Counted from the stretch's first letter, positions 46,895-56,606 are shown. The stretch: DNA of 64,000 nt from UBA6019 sp035535055 (GCA_035535055.1 DATLQT010000053.1:1-64000); one strand, 5' to 3'. Notes: generated from the letters alone by a model not told the origin. Made by a program: numbers and translations.

Positions 46895-47707
46895 ATGCCC
46901 GAATTACCCGAACTGGAGGCGCTGCGGATCCGGCTCGGACCCGGACTGGAGGGCCGGATGGTCACCGCGGTCGAGGTCAACCCCCGCAACGCCCACCTGC
47001 TGCGGTACCCGATCGAAGAGTTCGCTCGGGAGGTGCCGGCCAGACGCATCGACGGCGTTTGGCGGCGCGGCAAGCACATGGTCTTCGACTTCGGCGAGCG
47101 CAAGCTGGTGATCAACCCGATGCTCGGCGGCCGCTTCGCGCTGGCCGAGACCGAGGCGCCCAGGCCGCCGGCCACCTGGGTCTTCTCGCTCCGCCTGGAG
47201 GGCGGGCAGGAGCTGCGCTACACGGACTTCAAGAACCTCGGCCGGATCTACTGGGCGGCCGACCCGATGCGCGACGTCCCCGCCTGGGCCGAGCTGGGGC
47301 CGGAGGCCGACTCACTGCCAGCCCTCGGGCTGGAGTGGTTCCGCCCGCAGCTCCGCCGCTACCGCGACGAGGTGAAGGACCTGCTCCGCAACCAGTCCTT
47401 CCTGGCCGGGATCGGCAACGCATACTCGGACGAGATCGCCTGGGAGGCGAGGCTGCTGCCGCTCCGGCGCCGGGCGAGCCTCAAGGCCGAGGACGAGGAG
47501 GCGCTGTTCGAGGCGATCCCGACCGTGCTGGCCAACGCGGTGCAGGAGATCCTGGCCGACCCCGCCTACGACGAGTCGAAGCAGAACCGGAGCTTTATGA
47601 AGGTCCACGCCAAGGGCGGGAGGGACTGCCCGCGCTGCGGCCACCGGATCAGCCAGCTGGGCTCCAACCGCGAGCCACTTAACTTCTGCCGGGGATGCCA
47701 ACAGTGA
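46895..47707 (+). CDS. Fpg/Nei-family DNA glycosylase
   Basis: A 270-residue H2TH glycosylase. The mature N-terminus PELPELE supplies the catalytic Pro and Glu, the strand WRRGKHMVFDF contains the conserved Lys, the H2TH region is LLRNQSFLAGIGNAYSDEI, and a C-terminal zinc finger (CPRCGHRIS...FCRGCQQ) has all four Cys. It excises oxidised bases such as 8-oxoguanine or oxidised pyrimidines. The ATG directly abuts the dnaE2 TGA, so it shares the SOS transcript. Confidence 0.9.
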   Translation: MPELPELEALRIRLGPGLEGRMVTAVEVNPRNAHLLRYPIEEFAREVPARRIDGVWRRGKHMVFDFGERKLVINPMLGGRFALAETEAPRPPATWVFSLRLEGGQELRYTDFKNLGRIYWAADPMRDVPAWAELGPEADSLPALGLEWFRPQLRRYRDEVKDLLRNQSFLAGIGNAYSDEIAWEARLLPLRRRASLKAEDEEALFEAIPTVLANAVQEILADPAYDESKQNRSFMKVHAKGGRDCPRCGHRISQLGSNREPLNFCRGCQQ

Positions 47708-47761
47708 CCGCCTGGCTACGCTAAGTTGCTTGGCGGTATAGTTCCGCCGACACTTAAGTCG

Positions 47762-48283
47762 ATGACGGTTTCCCGCGAGCTGGACGACATCACCCGCAAC
47801 CTTGTCCGCCACAGCCACGAGCACCCACCGGTTCGCGACGTGAACCAGGAGGTCGACCGGCGGACTGGCCGGGCCGACCGCGTCGCGGCCGACCTCGCCC
47901 AGGTCGTCGGCAGCTGGACCTTCGTCCTCTTCCAGGCGGTGCTGATCACCATCTGGGTCGCCCTCAACACTGTCCCCTGGCTGCGCCACTGGGACCCCTA
48001 CCCCTTTCACCTTCTCTCACTCGTGCTGCTGGTGCAGCTGGTGGTCGCGGTGCCGATCCTGCTGATGGCGTTGAACCGGGCCGAGCGTCGCTGGCGACTG
48101 AGCGCGCAGCAGGACTTCCAGGAGGGAGTCAAGCAGGAGGAGGAGTTGAAGGCGGTGATGACGCACCTGGAGGTGCAGGACGAGGTTCTCCTCCAGGTGT
48201 TGCACCGCCTCGAGCGAAGCGACCGCGAGCTCCGGCGGATCACCCGCCGGCTGGGCATGGAGGACGACCGCCAGGCGGGCTAG
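47762..48283 (+). CDS. DUF1003 membrane protein
   Basis: A 173-residue protein of the DUF1003 family: GSWTFVLFQAVLITIWVALNTVPWLRHWDPYPFHLLSLVLL forms two membrane helices (about 48-70 and 80-100), followed by a charged coiled-coil region to the end. Function unknown. ATG at 47762 gives the family's common start. Confidence 0.85.
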   Translation: MTVSRELDDITRNLVRHSHEHPPVRDVNQEVDRRTGRADRVAADLAQVVGSWTFVLFQAVLITIWVALNTVPWLRHWDPYPFHLLSLVLLVQLVVAVPILLMALNRAERRWRLSAQQDFQEGVKQEEELKAVMTHLEVQDEVLLQVLHRLERSDRELRRITRRLGMEDDRQAG

Positions 48284-48293
48284 GGGCTGGGGC

Positions 48294-50333
48294 TCATACC
48301 GCCGGCCGGTACACGTGATACTCGCTGTTCGAGTAGACGAGCGCGCCGTGCGCCGCCCAGTAGGAGTCGCTGGCCGAGAAGGGCGATTGCTTCTCCTGGG
48401 GCCCGATGACGACATAGGCCACCCGGTACCGGCGGACCAGCTCCGGCGTCGCCGCCCCCCCCTGCAGCATCGTCTGCACGTCCTGACCCTTGCTGTACCA
48501 GTCGGAGATCCCGTAGGTCCAGATCCAGCCCGGGTAGCCGAGGACGACGCGGCGGCCCGCAAGGGTCGGAATCGGGCTGTCGTGGTCGGTGGCGGCGAGG
48601 AAGATCGCGTGGGGGTCGGTGTGGCCGCGGGCCCAGGCGGCCGTCTCCAGACCGGCCGTATCGACGAACCGGTTGGAGACCACGGTGAGATCGGTGTAGC
48701 GGGCGGCGTCCAATCCGCCGGAGAGACAGAGGATGCCGACGAGCACCGCCGCCGCCGCCGCCCCCGGCACGCCCGCCCGGGCGACGCGGACCACCACCGC
48801 CGCGACCAGGAATGACCCGAGCAGCGCCCAGTAGACGAAGAACTTCTGGTTGTCCCAGTCCCAGGGATGGAGGAGGAAGAGGTTGGGGACGATGAACCAG
48901 AGCCAGACCGGCGCGAAGCGCCGCGCCCACGCCACCGGCAAGAGGGTGCGGGAGAACTGCGCCACCAGCAGCATGGGGATGAAGAGGCCGAGGTTCTTGA
49001 GCCAGAACCAGACCACGTCGAAGAGGTAGACAACGAGGTCGGCGCGGGTGCCGGCCGGAATCGCCAGCCAGCCGACCTGGAAGCGGATGTTGGTGGCCCC
49101 CTCGGGTAGGAGCCAGAGGACGGCCGGAATGCCAAGGACGAGGGCAGGCGCGAAGTAGGCCAGCCACTCCCGCCGGCGGTCGAAGGCGGCCCAGAACGCC
49201 GCCAGGGCGACGCAGGTGCCATAGGCGTGCACGTGGAAGGCGGGGGTCAACCCGGCCACCACCCCGGCGAAGAGGAAGGGTTGCCAGCCCCCGGTCCGGG
49301 ATGCGGTGACGAGCAGCGCCAGCACGATGAGGACGATCGAGAAACCGAAGAGCGTCGATCGCTGGGGGATCATCGAGGCCAGGACTGGGGCCAGCCACTG
49401 GTAGTTGGCGGCGCTGATCTGGCTGAACTGCTGGGGCAGGTGGGCGAGTGCGGACCAGCCGAGCTTGTCTAGGTCCACCACCAGGTAGACGAAGCCGAGG
49501 CCGCCGCTGAGGGCGAAGAGGAACGGCGCCAGCGCGGCGACGGGGCGGCTGCCGGTCAGGCGCAGGCCGGCCAGGTACATGAGTGGCGCGAAGGCGAAGA
49601 AGAGCAGCCCGCTGGTGAGGACCAGCGACTCCGGCAGGCTGGCGCCAAGTGGAACCAGGGAGGCGGCCAGGAAATCGATCATGAAGGGGTAGCTGAGGTG
49701 GTGCCCCGGGTCGATCGGCAGCTGCGGGGGGAAGTTGGCCCCGTAGGCGAAGGAGCCGGCGTAGCTCAGATGGGCCGCCCAGTCCGCCCAGACCCCACCG
49801 TTACCGGCGTAGAGCCCGTCGGGGAGCCAGCGGTAGGCCTGCGAGAAGATCCGGTAGAGCCAGTAGCCGGCGACCAGCGCAACCGGCACCAGCGGCCACG
49901 GGTGTCCCGGCGCGGCCGGCGAACGGACCCAACGGGCGGCCAGGTCCCGCAGCTCCGGCTGGACTCGGGCGCGGCCGAGCAGCCACCCGCCGGCGGAGAC
50001 GGCCAGAGTGAGCAGGGCCCCGACCGCGACGCCGGGCCCGGTGAGCCCGAAGAAGGACGCGATCGAGAACCCGATCGCCGCCACGGCCATCGCCCCGACC
50101 ACGGTTCCGAAGACGAGCCGCTCCTCGACTGCCAGCTCGAGGCCGCTCAGGTAGGTCAGGCCGTAACCGGAGACGACGCAGACAAGCAACAGCAGCGAGG
50201 GCGGCCCGATCCGCCCCATCAGCAGGGCCACCGGGAGCACCACTACCAGCCCGAGCGCGCCGCCCAGCGCGAGCAGCCGCCGATTCCTCCCGGCCCACCC
50301 CGCGAACGACCGGCGCTCTACCGCTAGATCCAC
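48294..50333 (-). CDS. Polytopic membrane protein, probable GT-C type glycosyltransferase
   Basis: A 679-residue protein with more than twelve hydrophobic segments and a soluble C-terminal domain of about 150 residues (HTDPHAIFLAATDHDSPIPTLAGRRVVLGYPGWIW and onward). It ends with a stretch (VAYVVIGPQEKQSP) seen in large membrane proteins of the YfhO/GT-C kind. I cannot name the family firmly. The GTG at 50333 overlaps the PMT stop by ten bases, so it is coupled with the mannosyltransferase gene. Confidence 0.65.
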   Translation of the reverse strand: MDLAVERRSFAGWAGRNRRLLALGGALGLVVVLPVALLMGRIGPPSLLLLVCVVSGYGLTYLSGLELAVEERLVFGTVVGAMAVAAIGFSIASFFGLTGPGVAVGALLTLAVSAGGWLLGRARVQPELRDLAARWVRSPAAPGHPWPLVPVALVAGYWLYRIFSQAYRWLPDGLYAGNGGVWADWAAHLSYAGSFAYGANFPPQLPIDPGHHLSYPFMIDFLAASLVPLGASLPESLVLTSGLLFFAFAPLMYLAGLRLTGSRPVAALAPFLFALSGGLGFVYLVVDLDKLGWSALAHLPQQFSQISAANYQWLAPVLASMIPQRSTLFGFSIVLIVLALLVTASRTGGWQPFLFAGVVAGLTPAFHVHAYGTCVALAAFWAAFDRRREWLAYFAPALVLGIPAVLWLLPEGATNIRFQVGWLAIPAGTRADLVVYLFDVVWFWLKNLGLFIPMLLVAQFSRTLLPVAWARRFAPVWLWFIVPNLFLLHPWDWDNQKFFVYWALLGSFLVAAVVVRVARAGVPGAAAAAVLVGILCLSGGLDAARYTDLTVVSNRFVDTAGLETAAWARGHTDPHAIFLAATDHDSPIPTLAGRRVVLGYPGWIWTYGISDWYSKGQDVQTMLQGGAATPELVRRYRVAYVVIGPQEKQSPFSASDSYWAAHGALVYSNSEYHVYRPAV

Positions 50334-51934
50334 TTGAGGAACCACATCCGCCCGACCCCGAGCCCGCCCAGGTACTGCTCGGTGCCGATCGGGATCCCGG
50401 TCCACACCGGGTAGAAGTAGATGAAGAAGAGGATCGCGATCGCCAGCCAGGCGTAGTAGACCGGCAGCCCGGCCTGGCCCCACCACCTCCAGGGCCCGAT
50501 GTCCAGCTCCGCGATTCCGCCCGCAACCCGCGCGAGCACGAAGGCGAGCGCGAGGACCATGAAGATCAGCCCGCCGAACATGTGGTAGAGGAAGAGCACC
50601 CGGGTGATCGGAGCCCAGGGCAGGTACTGGGTGACGAAGCCGAGGGCGATGAAGGCCGCCGGGTAGCTCTTGTAACGGATCGCGTAGTACGGCATCAGGA
50701 GCACGCAGGGGATGCTGCTCCACCAGATCCAGGGATTGCCCAGGTCCACCATCCCGGCCACCAGCGGCTGGCCACTGGAGACGTCGACGCCGAGCCCGCT
50801 GTTCTCGAAGTAGTAGGCCACGGGCCGGTAGAGGAAGGGCCAGGAGTACCAGGGCGAGCCGTAGGGGTGGGTGGCGGTCAGGTGCGCGTGGTACTCGTAG
50901 GAGCTGACCTGGTAGGCCCAGAGGTCCGCCAGGCTGTGGAACTGCCCGCGCTCGAAGAAGGGGATCCAGCTGGCGACGTAGATCACCACCGGCAGGGCGA
51001 TGAAGGCGACGACGCAGAGGAGCAGGTAGGGCACCAAGTCCGCGCCGCCCGGTTCCGCGGCGCCGATGCCTGGCTCTGAACGACCCCACCGCCAGATGCC
51101 TCCCTCGGTGACGAAGGAGAGGTCGAGGTGCCGGCGCAGCAGCCGGACGAGGAGGATCACGCCCATGCTCGCGAGGGCGGCCAGCGCGATCCACTTGGCG
51201 GCGATGGCGAGCCCGACCGCCGCGCCCGTCAGGAGCAGGGTCACGTACGACTCTCTCGGCGTCCGGCTCTGCAGGTGGAGGTGGAAGACGTAGTAAGAGA
51301 GGACGATGAAGAAGATCGGGAAGATGTCGATCATCCCGATCCGCGACTGGATGAAGAACATCCCGTCGAAGCACGCAAGCGTGGCCGCCGCGACGGCGAA
51401 GAGCCGGTTGGGCCAGATCCGCATCGCCAGCAGGTACATCAGCGGGATGATCAGGCTGCCGAAGACCGACCCCATCCAGCGCCAGCCGAAGGGCGTGAAG
51501 CCGAGGTCGGCCGGGTTGCCTTGGGCGCCCTCGAAGACGATCCGCCACTCGCCGTAGAGCCACTCGCCGGCGGCGATCATGAGCTTGGCCAGCGGCGGCT
51601 CGGGGTCGAAGTAGCTGATCCCCTTGAGGTCGTCGTGGGCGAAGTCGGCGAAGTAGATCTCGTCGAAGATCTCCCCGTGGGCGGGCGAGTAGGCCTGGCT
51701 CGGGTTCGCCCGGTACCCACGCTGGTAGGGATAGGCGAGGCCGCAGAGGGTGCCGGGAGTGCCCTGCGTGTTGATCGGGGTGTTGACGACGCAGTTGGAG
51801 AGGTCGAAGTGGCCCGCGGGATGCGCGTAGAGGTCGGGGACGAGCGGGCTGAAGAAGCGGAGGACGAACGCGACCAGCGTCAGCGCGAGCAGCGCGTAGA
51901 GGTCGGGCCGTTCGAGGCCGAGCCGGCCGGCCAA
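50324..51934 (-). CDS. Protein O-mannosyltransferase (PMT, GT39)
   Basis: A 536-residue membrane enzyme. After the first helix, FDEIYFADFAHDDLKGISYFDPEPPLAKLMIAAGEW carries the DE motif of PMT enzymes; WRWMGSVFGSLIIPLMYLLAMRIW and a long C-terminal bundle follow. It would transfer mannose from polyprenyl-phosphate mannose to secreted proteins on Ser/Thr. Starts with TTG at 51934. The GDP-mannose this needs could come from the nucleotidyltransferase at 8663-11191. Confidence 0.88.
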   Translation of the reverse strand: MAGRLGLERPDLYALLALTLVAFVLRFFSPLVPDLYAHPAGHFDLSNCVVNTPINTQGTPGTLCGLAYPYQRGYRANPSQAYSPAHGEIFDEIYFADFAHDDLKGISYFDPEPPLAKLMIAAGEWLYGEWRIVFEGAQGNPADLGFTPFGWRWMGSVFGSLIIPLMYLLAMRIWPNRLFAVAAATLACFDGMFFIQSRIGMIDIFPIFFIVLSYYVFHLHLQSRTPRESYVTLLLTGAAVGLAIAAKWIALAALASMGVILLVRLLRRHLDLSFVTEGGIWRWGRSEPGIGAAEPGGADLVPYLLLCVVAFIALPVVIYVASWIPFFERGQFHSLADLWAYQVSSYEYHAHLTATHPYGSPWYSWPFLYRPVAYYFENSGLGVDVSSGQPLVAGMVDLGNPWIWWSSIPCVLLMPYYAIRYKSYPAAFIALGFVTQYLPWAPITRVLFLYHMFGGLIFMVLALAFVLARVAGGIAELDIGPWRWWGQAGLPVYYAWLAIAILFFIYFYPVWTGIPIGTEQYLGGLGVGRMWFLKWI

Positions 51935-51951
51935 GCCGGTCCGGGGAGCTG

Positions 51952-52536
51952 CTAGCGCCGTCGCTTCGGGCGCCGCCTGGCTCCCCCGAGATTCTGCTGG
52001 AGCTGCCGGTTCGGGAGCCGTTGGGAGACCTCCTGGGCTAGGGATTTGGGGTCCGGAACGGGGACGGCGACGGTACCGTCGACGACGTAGCGTCGGCCCA
52101 GCTTACGGCTGAGTCTGGCGACGGTGGCCTCGTCGCCACCGAGCTTCATGTAGAGGGCAGGCTTGTCGAGCAGTGGGCGGGTCATGCTGTTGATGAAGCT
52201 CTTGCGTCCCGGCGGGTAGAACCCACTGAGGTCGGCGACCCGCGTGCTCCGGATCAGCTCGTAGGGGATCACCGCGCTGCTGAAGGGGAAGGTCCAGTTG
52301 AAGCGGAGACCCAACTCGGTGACCTTCACGTAGCTCAGGTAGCGGTAGCCGCCGAAGAAGAGCAGGACCAGCGCGGCGCCGCCCAGCGACTCGGCCAGCA
52401 GGATGGGGACGTCGCGGGTGGTTTTCACCACGGCGACGAAGTAGATCGAGAAGCCGGCGCCCATCACCAGTAGGAAGGGCGCCATGAACCAGTTCCGCTT
52501 CCAGAGCTCCTCGGCGTAGAGGTTGGGCTGCTTCAA
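51952..52536 (-). CDS. Membrane protein with PH-like domain
   Basis: About 194 residues: two membrane helices (about 20-40 and 50-70), a YRYLSYVKVTELGLRFNWTFPFSSAVIPYELIRS stretch that looks like a bacterial PH domain, and a very basic tail. The TTG at 52536 starts the protein just after the glpK stop; upstream frame to 52593 overlaps glpK. Function unknown; sits upstream of pmt. Confidence 0.55.
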   Translation of the reverse strand: MKQPNLYAEELWKRNWFMAPFLLVMGAGFSIYFVAVVKTTRDVPILLAESLGGAALVLLFFGGYRYLSYVKVTELGLRFNWTFPFSSAVIPYELIRSTRVADLSGFYPPGRKSFINSMTRPLLDKPALYMKLGGDEATVARLSRKLGRRYVVDGTVAVPVPDPKSLAQEVSQRLPNRQLQQNLGGARRRPKRRR

Positions 52537-52547
52537 GACCTTCGGAA

Positions 52548-54026
52548 TTATGCCTGCGCCCAGTCCCGGCTCCGCTCGACCGCTCTCCGCCACCCCGCCA
52601 TCCGGGTCTCAGCCTCGTCGCGGGAGACGGCCGGCAGGAACTCGCGGTCCAGCTGCCAGAGGCCGGACAGTTCGGCGTCGCTCCCCCACACGCCGGCGCC
52701 GCGCCCGGCCAGGAAGGCGGCCCCGAGGGCGGTGGTCTCGGTGTGGCGCGGGCGCCGGACCGGGATGCCGCAGAGGTCGGCCTGGAGCTGGCAGAGGAGG
52801 TTCATGACGCTCGCCCCCCCGTCCACCCGGAGCTCTTTGAAACGCGACCCCGAGTCGGATTCCATGGCCGCCACCACCTCGGCGCTCTGGAAGGCCATCG
52901 CCTCGACAGCGGCGCGGACCAGGTGGGCGCGGGAGCTGCCGCGGGTCAGCCCGACGATGGTGCCGCGGGCGTGGGCGTCCCAATGCGGGGCGCCGAGCCC
53001 CGTGAAGGCGGGGACCAGGTAGACGCCGCCGGTGTCGAGCACGCTCTCTGCCAGCGGCCCAGCCTCTGCGGCGGAGCGGATCAGGCCGAGCTCGTCGCGG
53101 AGCCACTGGAGTGCCGCGCCGGTGACGAAGATCGAGCCCTCGAGCGCGTAGCCGAGGCGACCCTCGCGGAGCCAGGCAACGGTCGTCAGCATCCCGGACT
53201 TCGATTCCACCCGGTCCGCGCCCGTCTGGAGGAGGACGAAGGAGCCGGTGCCATAGGTGTTCTTGGCCATCCCCGGCTCGACGCAGGCCTGCCCGAAGAG
53301 CGCGGCCTGCTGGTCGCCGGCGATGCCGGAGATCGGCGCCGAGATGCCGCCGAAGGCCGCCGGATCGCTGCGCGCCACCTCGCCGCTGGAGGCGACCACC
53401 TCCGGCAGCATCGATAGCGGCACCTCGAAGAGCTCGGCCATCTCCTCGCTCCAGCGGCCGCTCCCGATGTCCAGCAGCAACGTCCTTGAGGCGTTGGAAG
53501 CGTCGGTCAGGTGGGCGCGGCCGCCGGTCAGCCGGTGGCAGAGCCAGCCGTCCACGGTGCCCGCCGCGGCGGCGGCGGCGCCCTCCACGTGGTCGATCGC
53601 CCAGCGCAGCTTGGTGGCCGTGAAGTAGGGGTCGATGACAAGCCCGGTCACCCTACGGACGCGCTCCTCGGCGCCGGCCGCGCGCAGCCGCTCGCACTCG
53701 GCGGCGGTGCGCCGGTCCTGCCAGACGATCGCGCGGTGAAGGGGCCGGCCGCCGGCGCGGTCCCAGAGCACCAGCGTCTCCCGCTGGTTGGTGATCCCGA
53801 TGGCGCGGACGTCGCCGGCCACTGCGCCCGCAGTCTTCAACGCGTCGCCGGTCGCGGTGAGCACCGAGCTCCAGATCTCCTCCGGGTCATGCTCGACCCA
53901 GCCCGGCCGCGGGTAATGCTGGGTGATCTCCCGGTAGCCGCGGCCCCGCGGCTCACCGTCCTCGCCGACTGCCAGCACCAGGGTGCCGGTGGTGCCCTGG
54001 TCGATGGCCAGGACGACGCCGCTCAC
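52548..54026 (-). CDS. glpK: Glycerol kinase
   Basis: A 492-residue FGGY kinase. AIDQGTTGTLVLA starts the ATP-binding fold; WQDRRTA (glycerol-binding region), FGGISAPISGIAGDQQAALFGQ and ELRVDGGASVMNLLCQLQAD are conserved. The GTG at 54026 overlaps the mtnP stop (GTGA). Phosphorylates glycerol to glycerol 3-phosphate. No glpF or glpD is nearby; its operon mates are methylthioadenosine-salvage genes. Confidence 0.94.
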   Translation of the reverse strand: MSGVVLAIDQGTTGTLVLAVGEDGEPRGRGYREITQHYPRPGWVEHDPEEIWSSVLTATGDALKTAGAVAGDVRAIGITNQRETLVLWDRAGGRPLHRAIVWQDRRTAAECERLRAAGAEERVRRVTGLVIDPYFTATKLRWAIDHVEGAAAAAAGTVDGWLCHRLTGGRAHLTDASNASRTLLLDIGSGRWSEEMAELFEVPLSMLPEVVASSGEVARSDPAAFGGISAPISGIAGDQQAALFGQACVEPGMAKNTYGTGSFVLLQTGADRVESKSGMLTTVAWLREGRLGYALEGSIFVTGAALQWLRDELGLIRSAAEAGPLAESVLDTGGVYLVPAFTGLGAPHWDAHARGTIVGLTRGSSRAHLVRAAVEAMAFQSAEVVAAMESDSGSRFKELRVDGGASVMNLLCQLQADLCGIPVRRPRHTETTALGAAFLAGRGAGVWGSDAELSGLWQLDREFLPAVSRDEAETRMAGWRRAVERSRDWAQA

Positions 54027-54814
54027 GAGATGAAGGCGTGCTTCATCGCGGTCGGGCACAGGCAGTCGCGATTGCCGTCCGCCAGCCGAGGGATCAGGCC
54101 GAGGATCAGCTCTCGCACCCGCTCGTTGTTGGATTTGAAGACCTGCTCCACGCCCGCCACCGTTACCGGGGCGATCTCGGGCCGTCCCTCCAGCCCCGCG
54201 TCGTAGTCGGTGATGAGGGCGATGTTGAGGTAGCAGAGTTCCAGCTCGCGGGCCAGCACCAGCTCGGGGTACTGGGTCATGTTGACCACCTCCCAGCCCT
54301 GGGCCGCGAACCAGCGCGACTCGGCGCGGCTGCTGAACCGAGGGCCGTTGACCACCACCACGGTGCCGCCGTCGTGCATGGTCACGCCCAACTCCCGGCC
54401 GATCTCGACAGCAAGCTGCCGGAGCCGCTGACAGTAGGGATCAGCGGTGCTGACGTGGGCGACCCGGGGGCCGGTGAAGAAGGTGTCGGCCCGGCCGTGG
54501 GTGCGGTCGACGAACTGGTCGCAGACGACGAAGTCGCCGGGCCTGATCCCGGCCTGCAGCGAGCCGGCCGCAGTCGGGGCCAGGACCTGGGTCACCCCCA
54601 GCTTCTGCATCGCCCAGAGATTGGCCCGGTAGTTGATCTGGGCCGGCGGGATGGTGTGCCTGGCGCCGTGCCGGGGTAGGAAGGCCACCTCCACGCCGTC
54701 CACGCTGCCAAGGGCGAAGTCACCGCTGGGCTCGCCGTAGGGCGTCTCGACGCGTTCGGTGCGGACGTCGGTCAGGAGGCTGTAGAAGCCCGAGCCGCCG
54801 AAGACGCCGATCAC
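54023..54814 (-). CDS. mtnP: S-methyl-5'-thioadenosine phosphorylase
   Basis: A 263-residue trimeric PNP-family enzyme. GVFGGSGFYSLL at the N-terminus, PRHGARHTIPPAQINYRANLWAMQKLGV, NGPRFSSRAES and MTQYPELVLARELELCY are all diagnostic of MTAP. It splits MTA into adenine and methylthioribose 1-phosphate, feeding mtnA and releasing adenine that ade could consume. Its GTG start overlaps the mtnA stop (GTGA). Confidence 0.95.
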   Translation of the reverse strand: MIGVFGGSGFYSLLTDVRTERVETPYGEPSGDFALGSVDGVEVAFLPRHGARHTIPPAQINYRANLWAMQKLGVTQVLAPTAAGSLQAGIRPGDFVVCDQFVDRTHGRADTFFTGPRVAHVSTADPYCQRLRQLAVEIGRELGVTMHDGGTVVVVNGPRFSSRAESRWFAAQGWEVVNMTQYPELVLARELELCYLNIALITDYDAGLEGRPEIAPVTVAGVEQVFKSNNERVRELILGLIPRLADGNRDCLCPTAMKHAFIS

Positions 54815-55761
54815 CGGGTCAGCGCGGGGCGGAGTGAGAGCAGGGCGTCGGGGCGGAGCACGCCGAGCTCGGTGATGACCGCGGTGATCAGCTCCGCCGG
54901 GGTGACGTCAAAGGCCGGGTTCCAGGCCCGCGTGCCCGGCGGAGCGAAGGTGGTGACCTCGGCCTCCGGGCGCTCCTCGACCACGATGCCGGAGCCGTCG
55001 GGCGTGTCGAGGTCGATAGTGCTGCTCGGCGCGGCGACGTAGAAGGGCACGCCGTGGCGCCGGGCCAGGACCGCCAGCGGGTAGGTGCCGACCTTGTTGG
55101 CGGTGTCGCCGTTGGCCGCCACACGGTCGGCCCCGGCAATCGCGACGTCGACCATCCCCTCCTGGAAGGCGCGGCCGGCGGCACCGTCGGCGATCAGCCG
55201 AAAGGGGATGCCGAGGCCGGCCAGCTCCCAGGTCGTCAGCCGGGCGCCCTGCGCTCTTGGACGGGTCTCCATGACCAGCACCGAAGGCTCCAGGCCCATC
55301 TCCTGGGCGGCGCGGACGACGCCCAGGGCGGTGCCGTAGTCCACCGTGGCGAGGGCGCCGGTATTGCAGATGGTGATCACTCGCGGCCTCGGCTTGAGAA
55401 GTCCCGCGCCGAGGCGGCCGATCCGGCGGCAGGCGTCCACGCTCTCGCGGGCGATCGCCTGGGCCTCGGCCAGCGGGTCCACCGCGGCGGCGACGCGGTC
55501 GACCGCCCAGAAGAGGTCGCGGGCGGTAGGACGGCTGCCGCGGAGCGCTTCGAGCCCGGCCGCAGGGTCGGGTTCGCGCAACGCCAGCACGGCGCCGAAG
55601 CCGGCGGCGGCGCCGATCGCGGGGGCTCCGCGGACGACCATGTTCCGGATCGCCTTCGCCACCATGGCCGCGCTCCGGCAGGTGACGTACACCTCCTCGT
55701 CGGGCAGCCGCGTCTGGTCGATCAGCTTGACGCCTTCACCCACCCACTCCACGGTCGCCAC
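54811..55761 (-). CDS. mtnA: Methylthioribose-1-phosphate isomerase
   Basis: A 316-residue enzyme of the eIF2B-alpha-like fold. MVVRGAPAIGAAAGFG, ICNTGALATVDYGTALGV with the catalytic Cys, GADRVAANGDTANKVGTYPLAVLA with the catalytic Asp, and a C-terminal NPAFDVTPAELITAVITE are family hallmarks. It converts methylthioribose 1-phosphate to methylthioribulose 1-phosphate. No further methionine-salvage genes are in the window. Confidence 0.95.
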   Translation of the reverse strand: MATVEWVGEGVKLIDQTRLPDEEVYVTCRSAAMVAKAIRNMVVRGAPAIGAAAGFGAVLALREPDPAAGLEALRGSRPTARDLFWAVDRVAAAVDPLAEAQAIARESVDACRRIGRLGAGLLKPRPRVITICNTGALATVDYGTALGVVRAAQEMGLEPSVLVMETRPRAQGARLTTWELAGLGIPFRLIADGAAGRAFQEGMVDVAIAGADRVAANGDTANKVGTYPLAVLARRHGVPFYVAAPSSTIDLDTPDGSGIVVEERPEAEVTTFAPPGTRAWNPAFDVTPAELITAVITELGVLRPDALLSLRPALTR

Positions 55762-55764
55762 CGG

Positions 55765-56592
55765 TCAGTCCCGGGAGGGTTTCCAGGTCCGATTGAGGCT
55801 GCCGGTCGAATAACCCTCGAGGTCGAGAGCAACAAAGGTGTAACCCGCCTCCTTGAGGCCCTCGACCACGGCTTCGCGATGCTCGAAGAGCCGCTCCACC
55901 TCGTCGGGCTCGACCTCTACCCGGGCGACCTCGCCGTGGTGGCGGACGCGCACCTGGGCGAAGCCGAGGCCTTTGACGACCGTCTCCGCTCGCTCCACCT
56001 GGCGCAGCGCCTCGACCGTCACCGGCGTGCCGTGCGGAATTCGGGAGCTGAGGCAGGCGAAGGAAGGCTTGTTCCAGTTGGGCAGGCCCAGAGAGCGGGC
56101 CGCGAGCCGGATCTCCGCCTTGCCGAGGCCGGCTTCCAGGAGCGGAAAGCTCACGCCGCGGCGGACCGCCGAGGCATGGCCCGGTCGGTGGTCGCCGGCG
56201 TCGTCCGCGGTGGCGCCGTAGGCCAGGCGGGCCAGGCCGAGCGAGGCCCGAAGCGGCTCCAGGGTCTCGAAGAGCTCCTCCTTGCAATGGAAGCAGCGGT
56301 CGGGGTGGTTGCGCTGGTAGGCCTCCAGCTCGACCTCTGAGGTCTCGACCTCGACCAGCCTGGCACCCATGGCTGCCGCCAGCGCCCGCGCCTCCGCCTG
56401 TTCCGACTCGGGGTAGGCCGGCGAGGACGCCAGCACCGCGACCGCCCGGCCCGGCAGCTCCTCGAGCGCCAGCTTTAGGAGGAGCGTCGAGTCGACGCCG
56501 CCGGAGTAGGCGACCAGCACCGACCCCAGCCCGCGGAGGATCGAACGCGCGCGCTCGACGGCGGCCGGGTCGGAGCGCTGGAGCTGAATCAC
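55765..56592 (-). CDS. larE: ATP-dependent sacrificial sulfur transferase LarE
   Basis: A 275-residue PP-loop enzyme. AYSGGVDSTLLL (about 29-40) is the ATP motif, NHPDRCFHCKEELF follows, and KPSFACLSSRIPHGTPVT places a Cys at the sacrificial position of single-Cys LarE proteins. LarE adds sulfur to the nickel-pincer precursor of lactate racemase. I do not see larB, larC or larA in the window, so the final acceptor is unknown. Confidence 0.9.
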   Translation of the reverse strand: MIQLQRSDPAAVERARSILRGLGSVLVAYSGGVDSTLLLKLALEELPGRAVAVLASSPAYPESEQAEARALAAAMGARLVEVETSEVELEAYQRNHPDRCFHCKEELFETLEPLRASLGLARLAYGATADDAGDHRPGHASAVRRGVSFPLLEAGLGKAEIRLAARSLGLPNWNKPSFACLSSRIPHGTPVTVEALRQVERAETVVKGLGFAQVRVRHHGEVARVEVEPDEVERLFEHREAVVEGLKEAGYTFVALDLEGYSTGSLNRTWKPSRD

Positions 56593-56606
56593 TTCAGCTC
56601 CGAACT

